A stretch of DNA of 64,000 bases from Bacteroidetes bacterium HGW-Bacteroidetes-2 (GCA_002842575.1 PHDJ01000005.1:1-64000); one strand, 5' to 3'; positions 1 to 8,416 are shown, counted from the first letter of the stretch. The notes: a model not told the origin generated them from the letters alone. Numbers and translations are program-made.

Positions 1-2
1 AA

Positions 3-74
3 CAGCTAGGGTTTCGTTGCGTGCGCAGGACGAACAATGAAACCCGTGTTGAACGGAACCGGCTGCTAGTCTGA
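3..74 (+). CDS. C-terminal end of a probable SUMF1/FGE-sulfatase-type protein (partial)
   Basis: Only the last 23 codons lie in the window. The frame contains LGFRCV close to its end, which resembles the C-terminal GFRC/GFRL signature of formylglycine-generating-enzyme-like proteins, a family that includes the gliding proteins GldJ and GldK of flavobacteria. The frame ends in TGA and is followed 40 nt later by a good rho-independent terminator on the same strand, so a plus-strand gene ending here is reasonable. The fragment is too short to name the protein, and another family cannot be excluded. Confidence 0.4.
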   Translation, partial: QLGFRCVRRTNNETRVERNRLLV

Positions 75-113
75 TTACTATGGGGTTTTCGTTAAGTTTG
101 TTGAAAAGATTTT

Positions 114-141
114 AAGAGGAATCTAAGTCCTCTTTTTTTTT
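114..141 (+). terminator. rho-independent terminator
   Basis: Stem AAGAGGA / TCCTCTT with a 7-nt loop, followed by a run of T. It ends the transcript of the gene entering from the left edge. The rest of 75-296 shows no coding potential; a weak -7-like TATCTTGC lies just before the next gene. Confidence 0.75.
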
Positions 142-296
142 GCGTAGTGTTATCGGGTGGTTTTAGCGTGTTTTCCTTCACTTTTGAGCATAAATTCCCT
201 TACCTACAAGGGTTTCGTTGTTTCTGCAACTACCGCTTACTAACCCATACTACTTTTAAAATTTTATGATTTGTTGTATCTTGCAAAGAAAAAATT

Positions 297-464
297 ATGT
301 TTGGTTTATTTAAAAAGAAAAATCAGGAGGAAGTCCTTCAAGAAAAGTACAAAAAAATTTTAAAAGAAGCCTTTGAACTTTCCACTACAAATCGTTCCGC
401 TAGCGATAAAAAACAAGCAGAAGCGCAAGAGGTTTTAGAAAAAATAGAAGCCTTAAAAAAATAA
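297..464 (+). CDS. Lacal_2735 family small protein
   Basis: A 55-residue frame starting MFGLFKKK, highly charged, with a central LSTTNRSASDKK stretch and a Lys-rich end. This matches the small flavobacterial family known as Lacal_2735 (about 55-60 residues, unknown function). The length is full for the family. It has no signal peptide or membrane segment and is predicted to be a short cytoplasmic helical protein. Its stop codon lies directly against the terminator hairpin shared with the convergent RNase P RNA gene. Confidence 0.8.
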   Translation: MFGLFKKKNQEEVLQEKYKKILKEAFELSTTNRSASDKKQAEAQEVLEKIEALKK

Positions 465-468
465 AAAA

Positions 469-501
469 TCCCGCTGAAAGAAGCATCTTTCATACGGGAC
501 T
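469..501 (-). terminator. terminator of rnpB (usable from both strands)
   Basis: Inverted repeat CCG-TGAAAGA / TCTTTCA-CGG. Read on the minus strand it is followed by a long T-rich tract (complement of the A-run at the end of the upstream small gene), so it fits the end of the minus-strand RNase P RNA. Confidence 0.7.
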
Positions 502-511
502 TTTAATGTAA

Positions 512-830
512 TGCAGACCTATAAGCCGGATTCTGTAATTCACCAAAGGCGAATCCTTATCATTTATCTGGACCAAACATTACTGTCTGGCTCTATCTGC
601 CTACCCTCCTGCATCGAACGAGCCGCCCTCAAGCACAGGTTTACATGGCATTGCACCGCATAGAGTTTACATGATTTCACTACAGCATTACCTGTACATC
701 CTTTCTGTTGCACTTGTCCTACCCAGATATAAAATCGGGGTGACGGCCGCTAGCCGCTATGCTGCCCTATGGTGTCCGGACTTTCCTCCCTCCCGAATTT
801 GCATCGGGATAGCGATAAGGCAGTCTGCAA
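512..830 (-). ncRNA. rnpB: RNase P RNA, bacterial type A
   Basis: This is the catalytic RNA of RNase P, which removes 5' leaders from pre-tRNA. The minus strand carries the conserved 5' block GGGAGGAAAGTCCGGAC (complement around 772-794) and the conserved 3' block ACAGAATCCGGCTTAT (complement around 521-536). The two ends pair as P1 (GCAGAC / GTCTGC). The length of about 319 nt is normal for a type A RNA. A perfect -7 box lies 6 nt before the inferred 5' end. The end positions are estimated to within a few bases. Translated frames across this stretch are meaningless. Confidence 0.95.
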
Positions 831-833
831 GCA

Positions 834-841
834 CAAAGATA
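834..841 (-). promoter_or_regulatory. promoter -7 box of rnpB
   Basis: TATCTTTG on the minus strand is a perfect match to the Bacteroidota sigma-A -7 consensus TAnnTTTG. It is 5-6 nt from the inferred RNase P RNA 5' end. No clear TTG -33 box is seen. Confidence 0.7.
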
Positions 842-909
842 CATATTGATTTGTTAATATCTATTCTTAAAATTATTAGAATGCTATTTACTATTTACAT
901 CGCAATACT

Positions 910-917
910 TATATTTG
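910..917 (+). promoter_or_regulatory. promoter -7 box of dnaX
   Basis: TATATTTG matches TAnnTTTG exactly and ends 15 nt before the ATG at 933. A possible TTG start at 915 lies inside this box, which argues for the ATG at 933 as the real dnaX start. Confidence 0.65.
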
Positions 918-932
918 TTTCCACAACTTTCT

Positions 933-2699
933 ATGGAACACTTTATCGTATCAGCCAGAAAATACCGCCCCACTACCTTCAAAAGCGTAGTTGGCCAGCA
1001 AGCTATTACCAAAACTTTAGAGAATGCTATTGAAAACAACCATTTAGCCCAAGCTCTTCTTTTTACTGGTCCGCGAGGGGTTGGAAAAACAACTTGTGCA
1101 CGCATTTTAGCAAAAAAAATAAATCAGAAAAGTACAGAAGATGACCCGAATGAGGATTTTGCCTTTAACATTTTTGAGCTAGATGCAGCATCTAATAATT
1201 CAGTAGATGATATTCGAAATTTAACCGACCAAGTACGTATTCCGCCACAAACAGGAAAATATAAAGTATATATTATTGATGAAGTACATATGCTTTCTCC
1301 ATCGGCCTTTAATGCGTTTTTAAAAACTCTAGAAGAGCCACCCAACCACGCTATTTTTATTCTTGCTACTACCGAAAAACATAAAATCATTCCTACTATT
1401 TTATCGCGATGTCAAATATTTGATTTCAAAAGAATCACGGCAATCGATATTAAAAATCATTTGGCTGAAATAGCAGTAAGTGAAGAAATCATAGCAGATG
1501 ACGATGCTTTGCATATTATTGCACAAAAAGCAGATGGAGCACTTCGCGATGCGCTTTCTATTTTTGATCGGGTGGTAAGTTTCTCCGGAAAAAACTTAAC
1601 GCGACAAGCCGTTACTGAAAACCTGAACGTTCTTGACTACACCACCTACTTTGAAACTACTGATTTTTTATTACAAAATAACATACCTAAAGTGCTAGTT
1701 TTATTTGATGACATTTTAGCTAAAGGATTTGATGGACATCAATTTATTTCAGGATTGGCATCGCATTTTAGAGATTTATTAGTGTGCAGACATCCTGAAA
1801 CCATTTCTCTGTTAGAGGTTGGTGATCAAATAAAAACAAGCTATTTTCAACAAGCAAAATCGGCTAACTTTGATTTTTTAATCCGTGCTATTGATTTGGC
1901 AAACGATTGCGATTTAAAATACAAAAGCAGCAAAAACCAACGGCTTCTTGTTGAGTTATGCCTTATGCAGCTTGCTTCTATCATAACCGATGGCGAAAAA
2001 AAAAAACAATATCGGCACATAATTTCTCCACAACATCAATTAGCTGAAAAAAAAACCCATTACCTACAAACAAATTCAGAAAAAGCAGCAACAAATAATG
2101 TTGTTATAGAACCCGATGTCTCCTCTAATTTTTCTGATATTAAAGAAAACACCCTTCCATACAAGGAAGAAGTTATGCCCCCAAAAATAGAAAACACTTC
2201 CTTAGAGGAAAAATCTAAAAAATTAGTAAATCAAAATGCCGAAAGAATTTCAGCATTTTCTTTAAAAAGTATTGAAAAGAAAAAAAAACTAGCAGAAGAA
2301 TTTAATACCTTAGCTATCGATTTAGACAAACCACCAGAAGAAGCTTTTACCGAAACCGACTTGCAAGTTTTCTGGAATGAATACATTAAACTTTTAGAGC
2401 ATAAAGGCGAACATATATTAGCTTCACAACTACACATGAATTTGCCTGTTTTAAAGGGCAATGCCATACAGGTTTGTTATCCAAACCATACAATGAAAGT
2501 AGAGCTAGAGCGTTCACAACAAGACCTTTTAAATTTTCTTTCTAAAAAATTAAAAAACTATAGTATTATTTTAGAAATCGATGTCGATGAGAAAGCAGAA
2601 AAAAAATATGCCTATACGCCTAGGGAAAAGTTTGAAAAATTAAGAGAAAAATATCCATTAATAGATACCTTAAGGAAAACTTTTGATTTGGATATTTGA
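933..2699 (+). CDS. dnaX: DNA polymerase III subunit gamma/tau
   Basis: This is the clamp-loader ATPase of the replicative polymerase, 588 residues. The start is set at ATG 933 (MEHFIVSARKYRP), the usual N-terminus, and not at the in-frame TTG at 915. Visible motifs are Walker A GPRGVGKTT, Walker B DEVHML and the SRC motif (LSRCQIF). The AAA+ and lid domains and collar helices fill about residues 1-350, followed by a low-complexity Lys/Glu-rich linker and a tau-like C-terminal domain (about 470-588). The Cys residues of the usual zinc module, between Walker A and the DAAS motif, are absent. An 11-A run lies at the end of the collar domain (see findings). Confidence 0.97.
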   Translation: MEHFIVSARKYRPTTFKSVVGQQAITKTLENAIENNHLAQALLFTGPRGVGKTTCARILAKKINQKSTEDDPNEDFAFNIFELDAASNNSVDDIRNLTDQVRIPPQTGKYKVYIIDEVHMLSPSAFNAFLKTLEEPPNHAIFILATTEKHKIIPTILSRCQIFDFKRITAIDIKNHLAEIAVSEEIIADDDALHIIAQKADGALRDALSIFDRVVSFSGKNLTRQAVTENLNVLDYTTYFETTDFLLQNNIPKVLVLFDDILAKGFDGHQFISGLASHFRDLLVCRHPETISLLEVGDQIKTSYFQQAKSANFDFLIRAIDLANDCDLKYKSSKNQRLLVELCLMQLASIITDGEKKKQYRHIISPQHQLAEKKTHYLQTNSEKAATNNVVIEPDVSSNFSDIKENTLPYKEEVMPPKIENTSLEEKSKKLVNQNAERISAFSLKSIEKKKKLAEEFNTLAIDLDKPPEEAFTETDLQVFWNEYIKLLEHKGEHILASQLHMNLPVLKGNAIQVCYPNHTMKVELERSQQDLLNFLSKKLKNYSIILEIDVDEKAEKKYAYTPREKFEKLREKYPLIDTLRKTFDLDI

Positions 2700-2891
2700 C
2701 GTTTGTGCGCGAGTACGTTTATACTTAATCATTATAAATTAATTGGCATGTTTACTATTAAAATATTCATAGACCCAAACTGGATAAATACATTAAAAAA
2801 AACATAGAAGAGTTACTTGTCAACCAAAATTATCGAGAGCACATGGCAAAAAACATAGGTATGCTTAAAAAAAAACGATTACAATATTTGT

Positions 2892-3440
2892 ATGGCAACC
2901 AGCCAAGATGTTCGTCTAGAATGCAGACTTTTATTTACTCCTGATGATTTAACACATTATTTATATGCCCTTTTCCATTGCTCAAAATACAAAAAGAATT
3001 TTCACCATATACCGATGGATTTATTAAAAATTCTTGAAAAGACAGATTATAAATTATCTCTACAAAATTTTTGGCAACTAGTAAATTATGGGAGAGAAAT
3101 AAAAAGCCTATATTTTATAGAAAAAAAAACCTTAGAGCAAAATGCAAATTACTTTCCTGTTTTTAGAAACCCTATCGTTACACAAATAAAAGTGATCCAC
3201 AGGGGTACAAAAAAAGCCACGGGCGTAGATGTTTGTATAAATAAAATGCAATTTTACAAAAACGTTTCTGAAGAAGGGTGGGCATTTTGTCTAGACAGTT
3301 ACTCTCCAGCACAAAGATGGTTAGAAAACAAGACTGGAAAAAACGTAACCACGATGGATGTAGCTATTTTTAAAAAAAATATTTCTTTTTCAACGGAAAT
3401 GAGTAGATTGACTAAAAAAATTAATGCTATAACAATTTAA
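2892..3440 (+). pseudogene. Orphan fragment of a type ISP restriction-modification enzyme (C-terminal recognition region)
   Basis: The 182-residue frame resembles the extreme C-terminal part of type ISP (LlaBIII-like) restriction-modification proteins. Key stretches are FTPDDLTHYLYALFHCSKYKKNF, in which residues 16-38 match the D-Y-x-YA-LH-KY pattern; FWQLVNYGREI; and, near the end, SYSPAQRWLENKTGK, which mirrors the family YxPAQKWLKDRKG motif. The family is usually over 900 residues, with helicase/nuclease and N6-adenine methylase parts; none of these is present upstream, where 2700-2890 has stops in this frame. I infer a remnant of a lost R-M gene. It could still be expressed as a small protein from the ATG. 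Confidence 0.6.
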
Positions 3441-3457
3441 ATTAAATACCTAAACAA

Positions 3458-4039
3458 ATGCTCGGTTTAAAATTACCTACAGACCCTAGATGGGTAAAAA
3501 TTGCAGAAAAGAATCTGGAAGAAATACTTACAGACCATGCTTATTGTGAGCAGAAAGCGGCGTCTACGGCAATTTCATTCATTGTAAGTTTTCCAGAACA
3601 CCCTGATTTGGTTGAAGAAATGATTGGTCTAGCTAAAGAAGAAATGAGTCATTTTAAAATGGTACACGATAAAATTTTAGAACGAGGGTGGCTATTAGGG
3701 AGAGATAGAAAAGATGAGTATGTCTTAGCTCTACTAAAATTCTTTCCAAAAGGTGGGAGCAGAACGACCCAAATGGTGCATCGTTTACTTTATGCTGCTC
3801 TTATTGAAGCAAGAAGTTGTGAACGTTTTAGACTTCTTTCCGAAAAATTAATAGATAATGAGTTTAAACTTTTTTATAAAAAACTAATGGTTTCAGAAGC
3901 AAATCATTATGCCATGTTTTTAAGATTTGCACGAAAACACGGAAATTTAGAAGAAGTGAATAAAAAATGGCAAGAATTACTTACCTACGAAGCGTCTATT
4001 ATGAAAAATTTAGGCAAACATGAATCCATTCATGGGTGA
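3458..4039 (+). CDS. miaE: tRNA-(ms2io6A)-hydroxylase
   Basis: MiaE is a diiron monooxygenase that hydroxylates the isopentenyl group of 2-methylthio-N6-isopentenyladenosine at tRNA position 37. The 193-residue protein shows a ferritin-like four-helix iron site: E31, E62xxH65 (EEMSH), E117 and E147xxH150 (SEANH). The length is usual for the family. The gene begins 17 nt after the type ISP fragment and ends convergently, 14 nt from ppx. No own promoter is obvious. Confidence 0.93.
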   Translation: MLGLKLPTDPRWVKIAEKNLEEILTDHAYCEQKAASTAISFIVSFPEHPDLVEEMIGLAKEEMSHFKMVHDKILERGWLLGRDRKDEYVLALLKFFPKGGSRTTQMVHRLLYAALIEARSCERFRLLSEKLIDNEFKLFYKKLMVSEANHYAMFLRFARKHGNLEEVNKKWQELLTYEASIMKNLGKHESIHG

Positions 4040-4053
4040 AAGTGGATGCTATT

Positions 4054-4965
4054 CTAATTATTGACTTCAAAATTCTTAGCCTTTTCCTCTTTATACAAAT
4101 CTTTTATGATACCGTCAGAAAGGCCTATTTTAGGGATGTAAATTTTTCTGGCTCTACTCCATTTCATTGCAGAAAGATAAATGCGTGTAGCTGGAATAAT
4201 TACATCGGCGCGATCTGGATTCATATCTAATTCTACCATTCTATCTTCAAAAGAAAAGTTTTGAATATATTCATAATAGGAATTTAAATACATGTAAGAA
4301 AGTGATTTGCCTTGCGCTTTTCCACTTTGTTTAAAGATACTGTTTATGTTACCACCAGATCCAATGAGTGCTATTTTAGTGTAATGTTTTGTTTGATTTT
4401 TTATCCAGTGTTCAACTTCTTCCCACATGGTATCATCCACCATATCGTTAATTAATCTTACGGTTCCGAGCCTAAAAGATTTAGAGTTTATTATTTTTCC
4501 ATTAGAAAAAATTGTAAATTCTGTGCTTCCACCACCTACATCTACATAAAGAAACGTTTTATCTACCATAATCAAATCGCGAATATCCGTAGAAGAAATA
4601 ATAGTTGCCTCGACTTCGCCATCAATTATTTGAATGGAAACGCCTGTTTCTTTTTTAATTATTTTTGCTACCTCTATGCCATTTATTGCTTCCCGCATGG
4701 CAGATGTTGCACAAGCTCTAAAATTGGTTACCCGATGTGTTTCCATTAAAAGTTTAAATGCGTTAATGGTGTTTTTTAATCGTTTAATATTAGTGTCTGA
4801 AATATTTTTGTTCATAAACACATCTTCACCTAGACGAATGGGTACACGAACTAATGATGTTTTCTTGAAGACAGTATCTTTTCCTTCACGCTCAATAACC
4901 GTAGCAATGAGAAGCCTCACAGCATTTGAACCAATATCAATAGCACCGTATTTTTGAATTTTCAT
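4054..4965 (-). CDS. ppx: Ppx/GppA family exopolyphosphatase
   Basis: This is an actin-fold phosphatase of the Ppx/GppA family (303 residues), expected to degrade polyphosphate or pppGpp. Visible motifs are AIDIGSNAVRLLI at the N-terminus (phosphate 1 loop), DVGGGSTEF in the middle (phosphate 2 loop), and GSGGNINS. It has the short two-domain form typical of Bacteroidota, without the C-terminal HD region of the E. coli enzyme. It follows ppk1 by 23 nt on the same strand, so synthesis and breakdown of polyphosphate are probably co-transcribed. Whether the substrate is polyP or pppGpp cannot be told from sequence. Confidence 0.9.
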   Translation of the reverse strand: MKIQKYGAIDIGSNAVRLLIATVIEREGKDTVFKKTSLVRVPIRLGEDVFMNKNISDTNIKRLKNTINAFKLLMETHRVTNFRACATSAMREAINGIEVAKIIKKETGVSIQIIDGEVEATIISSTDIRDLIMVDKTFLYVDVGGGSTEFTIFSNGKIINSKSFRLGTVRLINDMVDDTMWEEVEHWIKNQTKHYTKIALIGSGGNINSIFKQSGKAQGKSLSYMYLNSYYEYIQNFSFEDRMVELDMNPDRADVIIPATRIYLSAMKWSRARKIYIPKIGLSDGIIKDLYKEEKAKNFEVNN

Positions 4966-4988
4966 TATTATGAGATTTCTTCTTTAAA

Positions 4989-7094
4989 TTATTGAAATGT
5001 TTTGTTTTTCTCTAATTTAGTTTGCACTTCTATTTTTTTTAAATAATATGTATATGTTTCTATTTGAGAGCGAAGTTTTGGTTTGTGGTTTGTTTTATAT
5101 GCATTATCTTGTTTTATAGAAATAATACGTGCTTTTACATTATCGTTCCAACAAATTTCAAAAGTTTCTAATAATTCCTTTTGAATTTCTAAATCATAAA
5201 TAGGGCAAGAAATTTCAACACGTGTGTCTAGGTTTCTAGTCATAAAATCTGCTGAAGAAATATATATTTTTGGAGTCCCACCATTTTCAAAAACAAATAA
5301 TCTTGGATGTTCTAAAAATTTATCTACAATACTAATAACTTCAATATTTTCACTCATTCCCTCAATACCAGGAATTAAACTACAAATTCCTCTTACAATC
5401 ATTTTAATTTTTACGCCAGCCCTACTCGCCTCATAAAGTTTATCAATTATATCATAATCGGAAAGACTATTAAGTTTTAATTTTATACCACTAGGTTTTC
5501 CTGCTTTTGCATTGACTATTTCCTTATTAATTAGCGTATTGATTCCATTTCGGGTATAATGAGGTGAAACTATAAGGTGTTTGTATTTTTTTATTTTGTA
5601 GTTAATTTGAAAAAAATCAAACACTTTGTTCACTTCTTTTAAAATACTTTGATTGGATGTAAATAAGGTATAATCTGTATAAATTTTAGCGGTAGTTTCG
5701 TTAAAGTTTCCGGTACTTATAAAACCATAACGCACAAGTTTTTCATTTTCTAAACGTTCTATAACACAGGCTTTGCAATGAACTTTTAATCCTGGTACTC
5801 CAAAAATTAACTGTATGCCTTCATATTGCATTTGTTCAGCATAATTAATATTAGCTTCTTCATCAAAACGGGCGCGCAATTCTATTTGAACGGTAACATC
5901 TTTACCATTTTTTTTGGCGTTTATCAATGAACTTGCAATATTTGAAATTTCTGCTAGGCGGTAAATAGTTATTTTTATGGTTTTTACTTTTGGGTCTAGT
6001 GCTGCTTCTCTTAAAAATTTTATCAAGTAAGCAAAATTTTGATAAGGTGCATATAGTAAATAATCTTTTTCTGCAATTTTATCGAGTAATCTACCTTGCA
6101 AAACCATTCCTGGTATAGGCAAGGGTAGGTGTTTTTCATAAAACAGCTCTTTTATTCCTAGGTTTGGGAAATTCATGTAGTCTCTTCTATTGTGGTATCT
6201 GCCTCCGGGAATTATGCTGTCTGTATCATCAATATTCATTTTTTTTAGTAAAAAATCAAGTGTTTCTTTGTCTATGTTTTTATCATACACTAAGCGCACA
6301 GGATCTCCTATTCTTCTATGTTTTACACTTGCAGATATTTTTTCAATGAAACTTTTACTCAGATCACTTTCAATGTCTAACTCGGCATCACGGGTTATTT
6401 TAATCATGTGTGTTGAAAAACTTTCAAAATTAAAAATGTTAAATAGTATGCCAAGACAATTTCGAATTAAATCGTCTAACATAATAATGTAATGCTGATC
6501 ACCAACCTTGGGCATAACAACAAAACGATCAACAGATTTAGGTAACTCAATTAATGCGTAAGCAATTTTATTTGGAAAAAAATTGTCTTCCGGTTTCATC
6601 TTTATTTTAACTGCTAGATATGCCGCACTATCTTTTAAAATAGGGAATTGGTGAAGATCATCTAGCATGATAGTTACCAATGCAGGTCTAACTTTTTGAG
6701 AAAAGTATTCTTTTATAAAATCGTTTTGATTTTCTGAAATTTCTTTTTCAGTAATAACATTTACGTTATACTTTTTTAATTGTTTTTGAATATTACTAAG
6801 TATTTCAAGACTTTCTGATTGTTGTGCAATTACGATTTTAGTTATTTCTTCTAATAATTCTTTTGCACTTATACCTCCCAATGCGCTTTTGCCTAATTTT
6901 CCAGCTAAATCAATGCGCTTAATAGTTGCATATCGAACCTTAAAAAATTCATCTAAATTGTTTGAAAATATTCCTAAAAATCGAAGTCGCTCTACTAATG
7001 GCACCTCTTCATCATCGGCTTCTTGAAGTACTCTGGCGTTAAACTGAAGCCAACTTAGTTCTCTATTTATATATTGATTTTGGTTTTTTGTCAT
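4989..7094 (-). CDS. ppk1: Polyphosphate kinase 1
   Basis: PPK1 reversibly makes polyphosphate from ATP. The 701-residue protein has the family architecture: an N-terminal domain (NRELSWLQFNARVL at the start), a middle domain, and two phospholipase-D-like C-terminal domains. The two conserved histidines are visible at H439 (LKVHCKACVIE) and H596 (LEHPRLFVFEN); the first corresponds to the autophosphorylated residue (H435 in E. coli). STGNFNETTAKIYTD and SADFMTRNLDTRVE are also present. It starts immediately after the sixA stop codon and is followed by ppx, giving the order sixA-ppk1-ppx. Confidence 0.97.
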   Translation of the reverse strand: MTKNQNQYINRELSWLQFNARVLQEADDEEVPLVERLRFLGIFSNNLDEFFKVRYATIKRIDLAGKLGKSALGGISAKELLEEITKIVIAQQSESLEILSNIQKQLKKYNVNVITEKEISENQNDFIKEYFSQKVRPALVTIMLDDLHQFPILKDSAAYLAVKIKMKPEDNFFPNKIAYALIELPKSVDRFVVMPKVGDQHYIIMLDDLIRNCLGILFNIFNFESFSTHMIKITRDAELDIESDLSKSFIEKISASVKHRRIGDPVRLVYDKNIDKETLDFLLKKMNIDDTDSIIPGGRYHNRRDYMNFPNLGIKELFYEKHLPLPIPGMVLQGRLLDKIAEKDYLLYAPYQNFAYLIKFLREAALDPKVKTIKITIYRLAEISNIASSLINAKKNGKDVTVQIELRARFDEEANINYAEQMQYEGIQLIFGVPGLKVHCKACVIERLENEKLVRYGFISTGNFNETTAKIYTDYTLFTSNQSILKEVNKVFDFFQINYKIKKYKHLIVSPHYTRNGINTLINKEIVNAKAGKPSGIKLKLNSLSDYDIIDKLYEASRAGVKIKMIVRGICSLIPGIEGMSENIEVISIVDKFLEHPRLFVFENGGTPKIYISSADFMTRNLDTRVEISCPIYDLEIQKELLETFEICWNDNVKARIISIKQDNAYKTNHKPKLRSQIETYTYYLKKIEVQTKLEKNKTFQ

Positions 7095-7580
7095 TTATTT
7101 TAAATCTTTTGGAAAAACTATTGCTATAGTTTTTCCTTTAGTTAAAGAATTCCAACTCTGTATGTCAAAATCTATTTTAACAAAACCACAAGTGGGTACG
7201 TTATCTATATACTTTGTTCCAAGTTTATTTGCAATTACGGTAAGCGCATGGTTGTGACCAAAAATCATCAATACCTCGATATCGTCTGAACAATTCTGTA
7301 TTATTTTTAACACATTTCCCCCAGAAAAATCATACATATCATGATTTTTTATAAAAGCAAATTCCTGCATTTGGAATGCTTTTTTAAATTGTAATGCAGT
7401 TGTTAATGCTCTATTTGCATCGCTGCTTATCATTAAATCTGGTTTTTTAAAAATAGAGGCTACAAATTCAGAAACCTTTTGCGCATCTTTTTCGCCCTTT
7501 TTATTCAATGGTCTTTGATGATCGATGACATCTTCTTCCCAAGAGGATTTTGCGTGTCTTGTTATATATAGTGTCTTCAT
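7095..7580 (-). CDS. sixA: SixA-type phosphohistidine phosphatase (histidine phosphatase superfamily)
   Basis: The 161-residue protein has the RHAKSSW motif at the N-terminus (catalytic RHG-type histidine) and a second histidine in FGHNHAL. This is the minimal SixA form of the histidine-phosphatase superfamily. SixA removes phosphate from phosphohistidine in E. coli; here the substrate is unknown. It is first in the sixA-ppk1-ppx cluster and its stop codon abuts the ppk1 start. PPK1 works through a phosphohistidine intermediate, so a functional link is possible but is inference only. Confidence 0.88.
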   Translation of the reverse strand: MKTLYITRHAKSSWEEDVIDHQRPLNKKGEKDAQKVSEFVASIFKKPDLMISSDANRALTTALQFKKAFQMQEFAFIKNHDMYDFSGGNVLKIIQNCSDDIEVLMIFGHNHALTVIANKLGTKYIDNVPTCGFVKIDFDIQSWNSLTKGKTIAIVFPKDLK

Positions 7581-7651
7581 TTTGTTTTATTTAGTATATC
7601 TCGCTTTTACATATATTTAATGGTAAAGAGATAATTTAGTGTCATTCAAGT

Positions 7652-8302
7652 TTATGGCGCTAAACGTTCCATTTTCCAATCATACTTATCTTTCCATGTA
7701 TATCTAATTCTATCGTGTAATCGGTTAGGTCTGCCTTGCCAAAATTCTATGGAAAAAGGTCTCACCAAAAACCCTCCCCAATTTTTGGGCCTTGCTATTT
7801 CCTTACCGGCATATTTTCGTTCTAATTCTTTTAACTTATTTTCTAATAAATTTCTGTCTTCTGAAATAACTTTACTTTGTTTAGAAACAATTGCACCAAG
7901 TTTACTGCCATTAGGTCTGGATTGAAAATAGGCTTCAGATACTTCTTCAGAAACTTTTTCTGCGGTTCCTTTTATGATAACTTGTCGTTCTGCATTTGGC
8001 CAAAAAAAAGAAAGACAAACTTTAGGATTTGCTATAATAGATTTTCCTTTTTCGCTATCATAATTTGTAAAAAATATAAAACCTTCTGCGGTATATTTCT
8101 TTAAAAGCACTACCCTACTTTTAGGAAAACCATCAAGTCCAATGGTAGAAATAGTCATAGCATTTGCTTCATCCATACCTCCAAGTTTTTCTACTTCATA
8201 AAACCAAGTCTGAAATTGCTGAATTGGATTTTCATCTACATTGGAAATTAGGAGTTCCGTTTTTTCATACGATTTTCTATAGTTACTTAAATCTTCATGC
8301 AT
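7652..8302 (-). CDS. pdxH: Pyridoxamine 5'-phosphate oxidase
   Basis: PdxH is the FMN-dependent enzyme that oxidises pyridoxine/pyridoxamine 5'-phosphate to pyridoxal 5'-phosphate. The 216-residue length is normal. Family signatures are PKSRVVLLKKY, FFTNYDSEKG, LSFFWPNAERQVIIKG, SRPNGSKLGAIVSKQS, and the C-terminal WGGFLVRPFSIEFWQGRPNRLHDR block, of which residues RPNRLHDR bind substrate. It is 71 nt upstream of sixA on the same strand, so co-transcription is possible. Confidence 0.96.
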   Translation of the reverse strand: MHEDLSNYRKSYEKTELLISNVDENPIQQFQTWFYEVEKLGGMDEANAMTISTIGLDGFPKSRVVLLKKYTAEGFIFFTNYDSEKGKSIIANPKVCLSFFWPNAERQVIIKGTAEKVSEEVSEAYFQSRPNGSKLGAIVSKQSKVISEDRNLLENKLKELERKYAGKEIARPKNWGGFLVRPFSIEFWQGRPNRLHDRIRYTWKDKYDWKMERLAP

Positions 8303-8416
8303 AATCTATATTTGGTATGCAATTTACGTGTTTTTGTACGATTTAAAAAAAAGGATGTGTGAAGTTAATTATAAATTTTTGAAAGAAAATAGAATGCATT
8401 CAAAAATAAAGAATTC

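Noticed and set aside
671-1105. Open frames across the RNase P RNA and dnaX start on both strands
   Set aside because: They overlap the conserved RNase P RNA or lie antisense to dnaX, and have no family resemblance.
2047-2055. Nine-A run in the dnaX linker, and another at 2280-2288
   Set aside because: They are Lys-codon runs in a low-complexity linker; shorter than the 11-A run and not placed at a domain border, so I give them no separate weight.
2759-2944. Open frame of about 60 codons (NIHRPKLDKYIKKN...) before the type ISP fragment
   Set aside because: It has no good start until ATG 2861 and no family resemblance; it may be part of the same decayed locus but I cannot support a gene.
4036-4230. 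Plus-strand frame at the miaE/ppx junction
   Set aside because: It is antisense to the end of ppx and starts inside the miaE stop region; no protein-like features.
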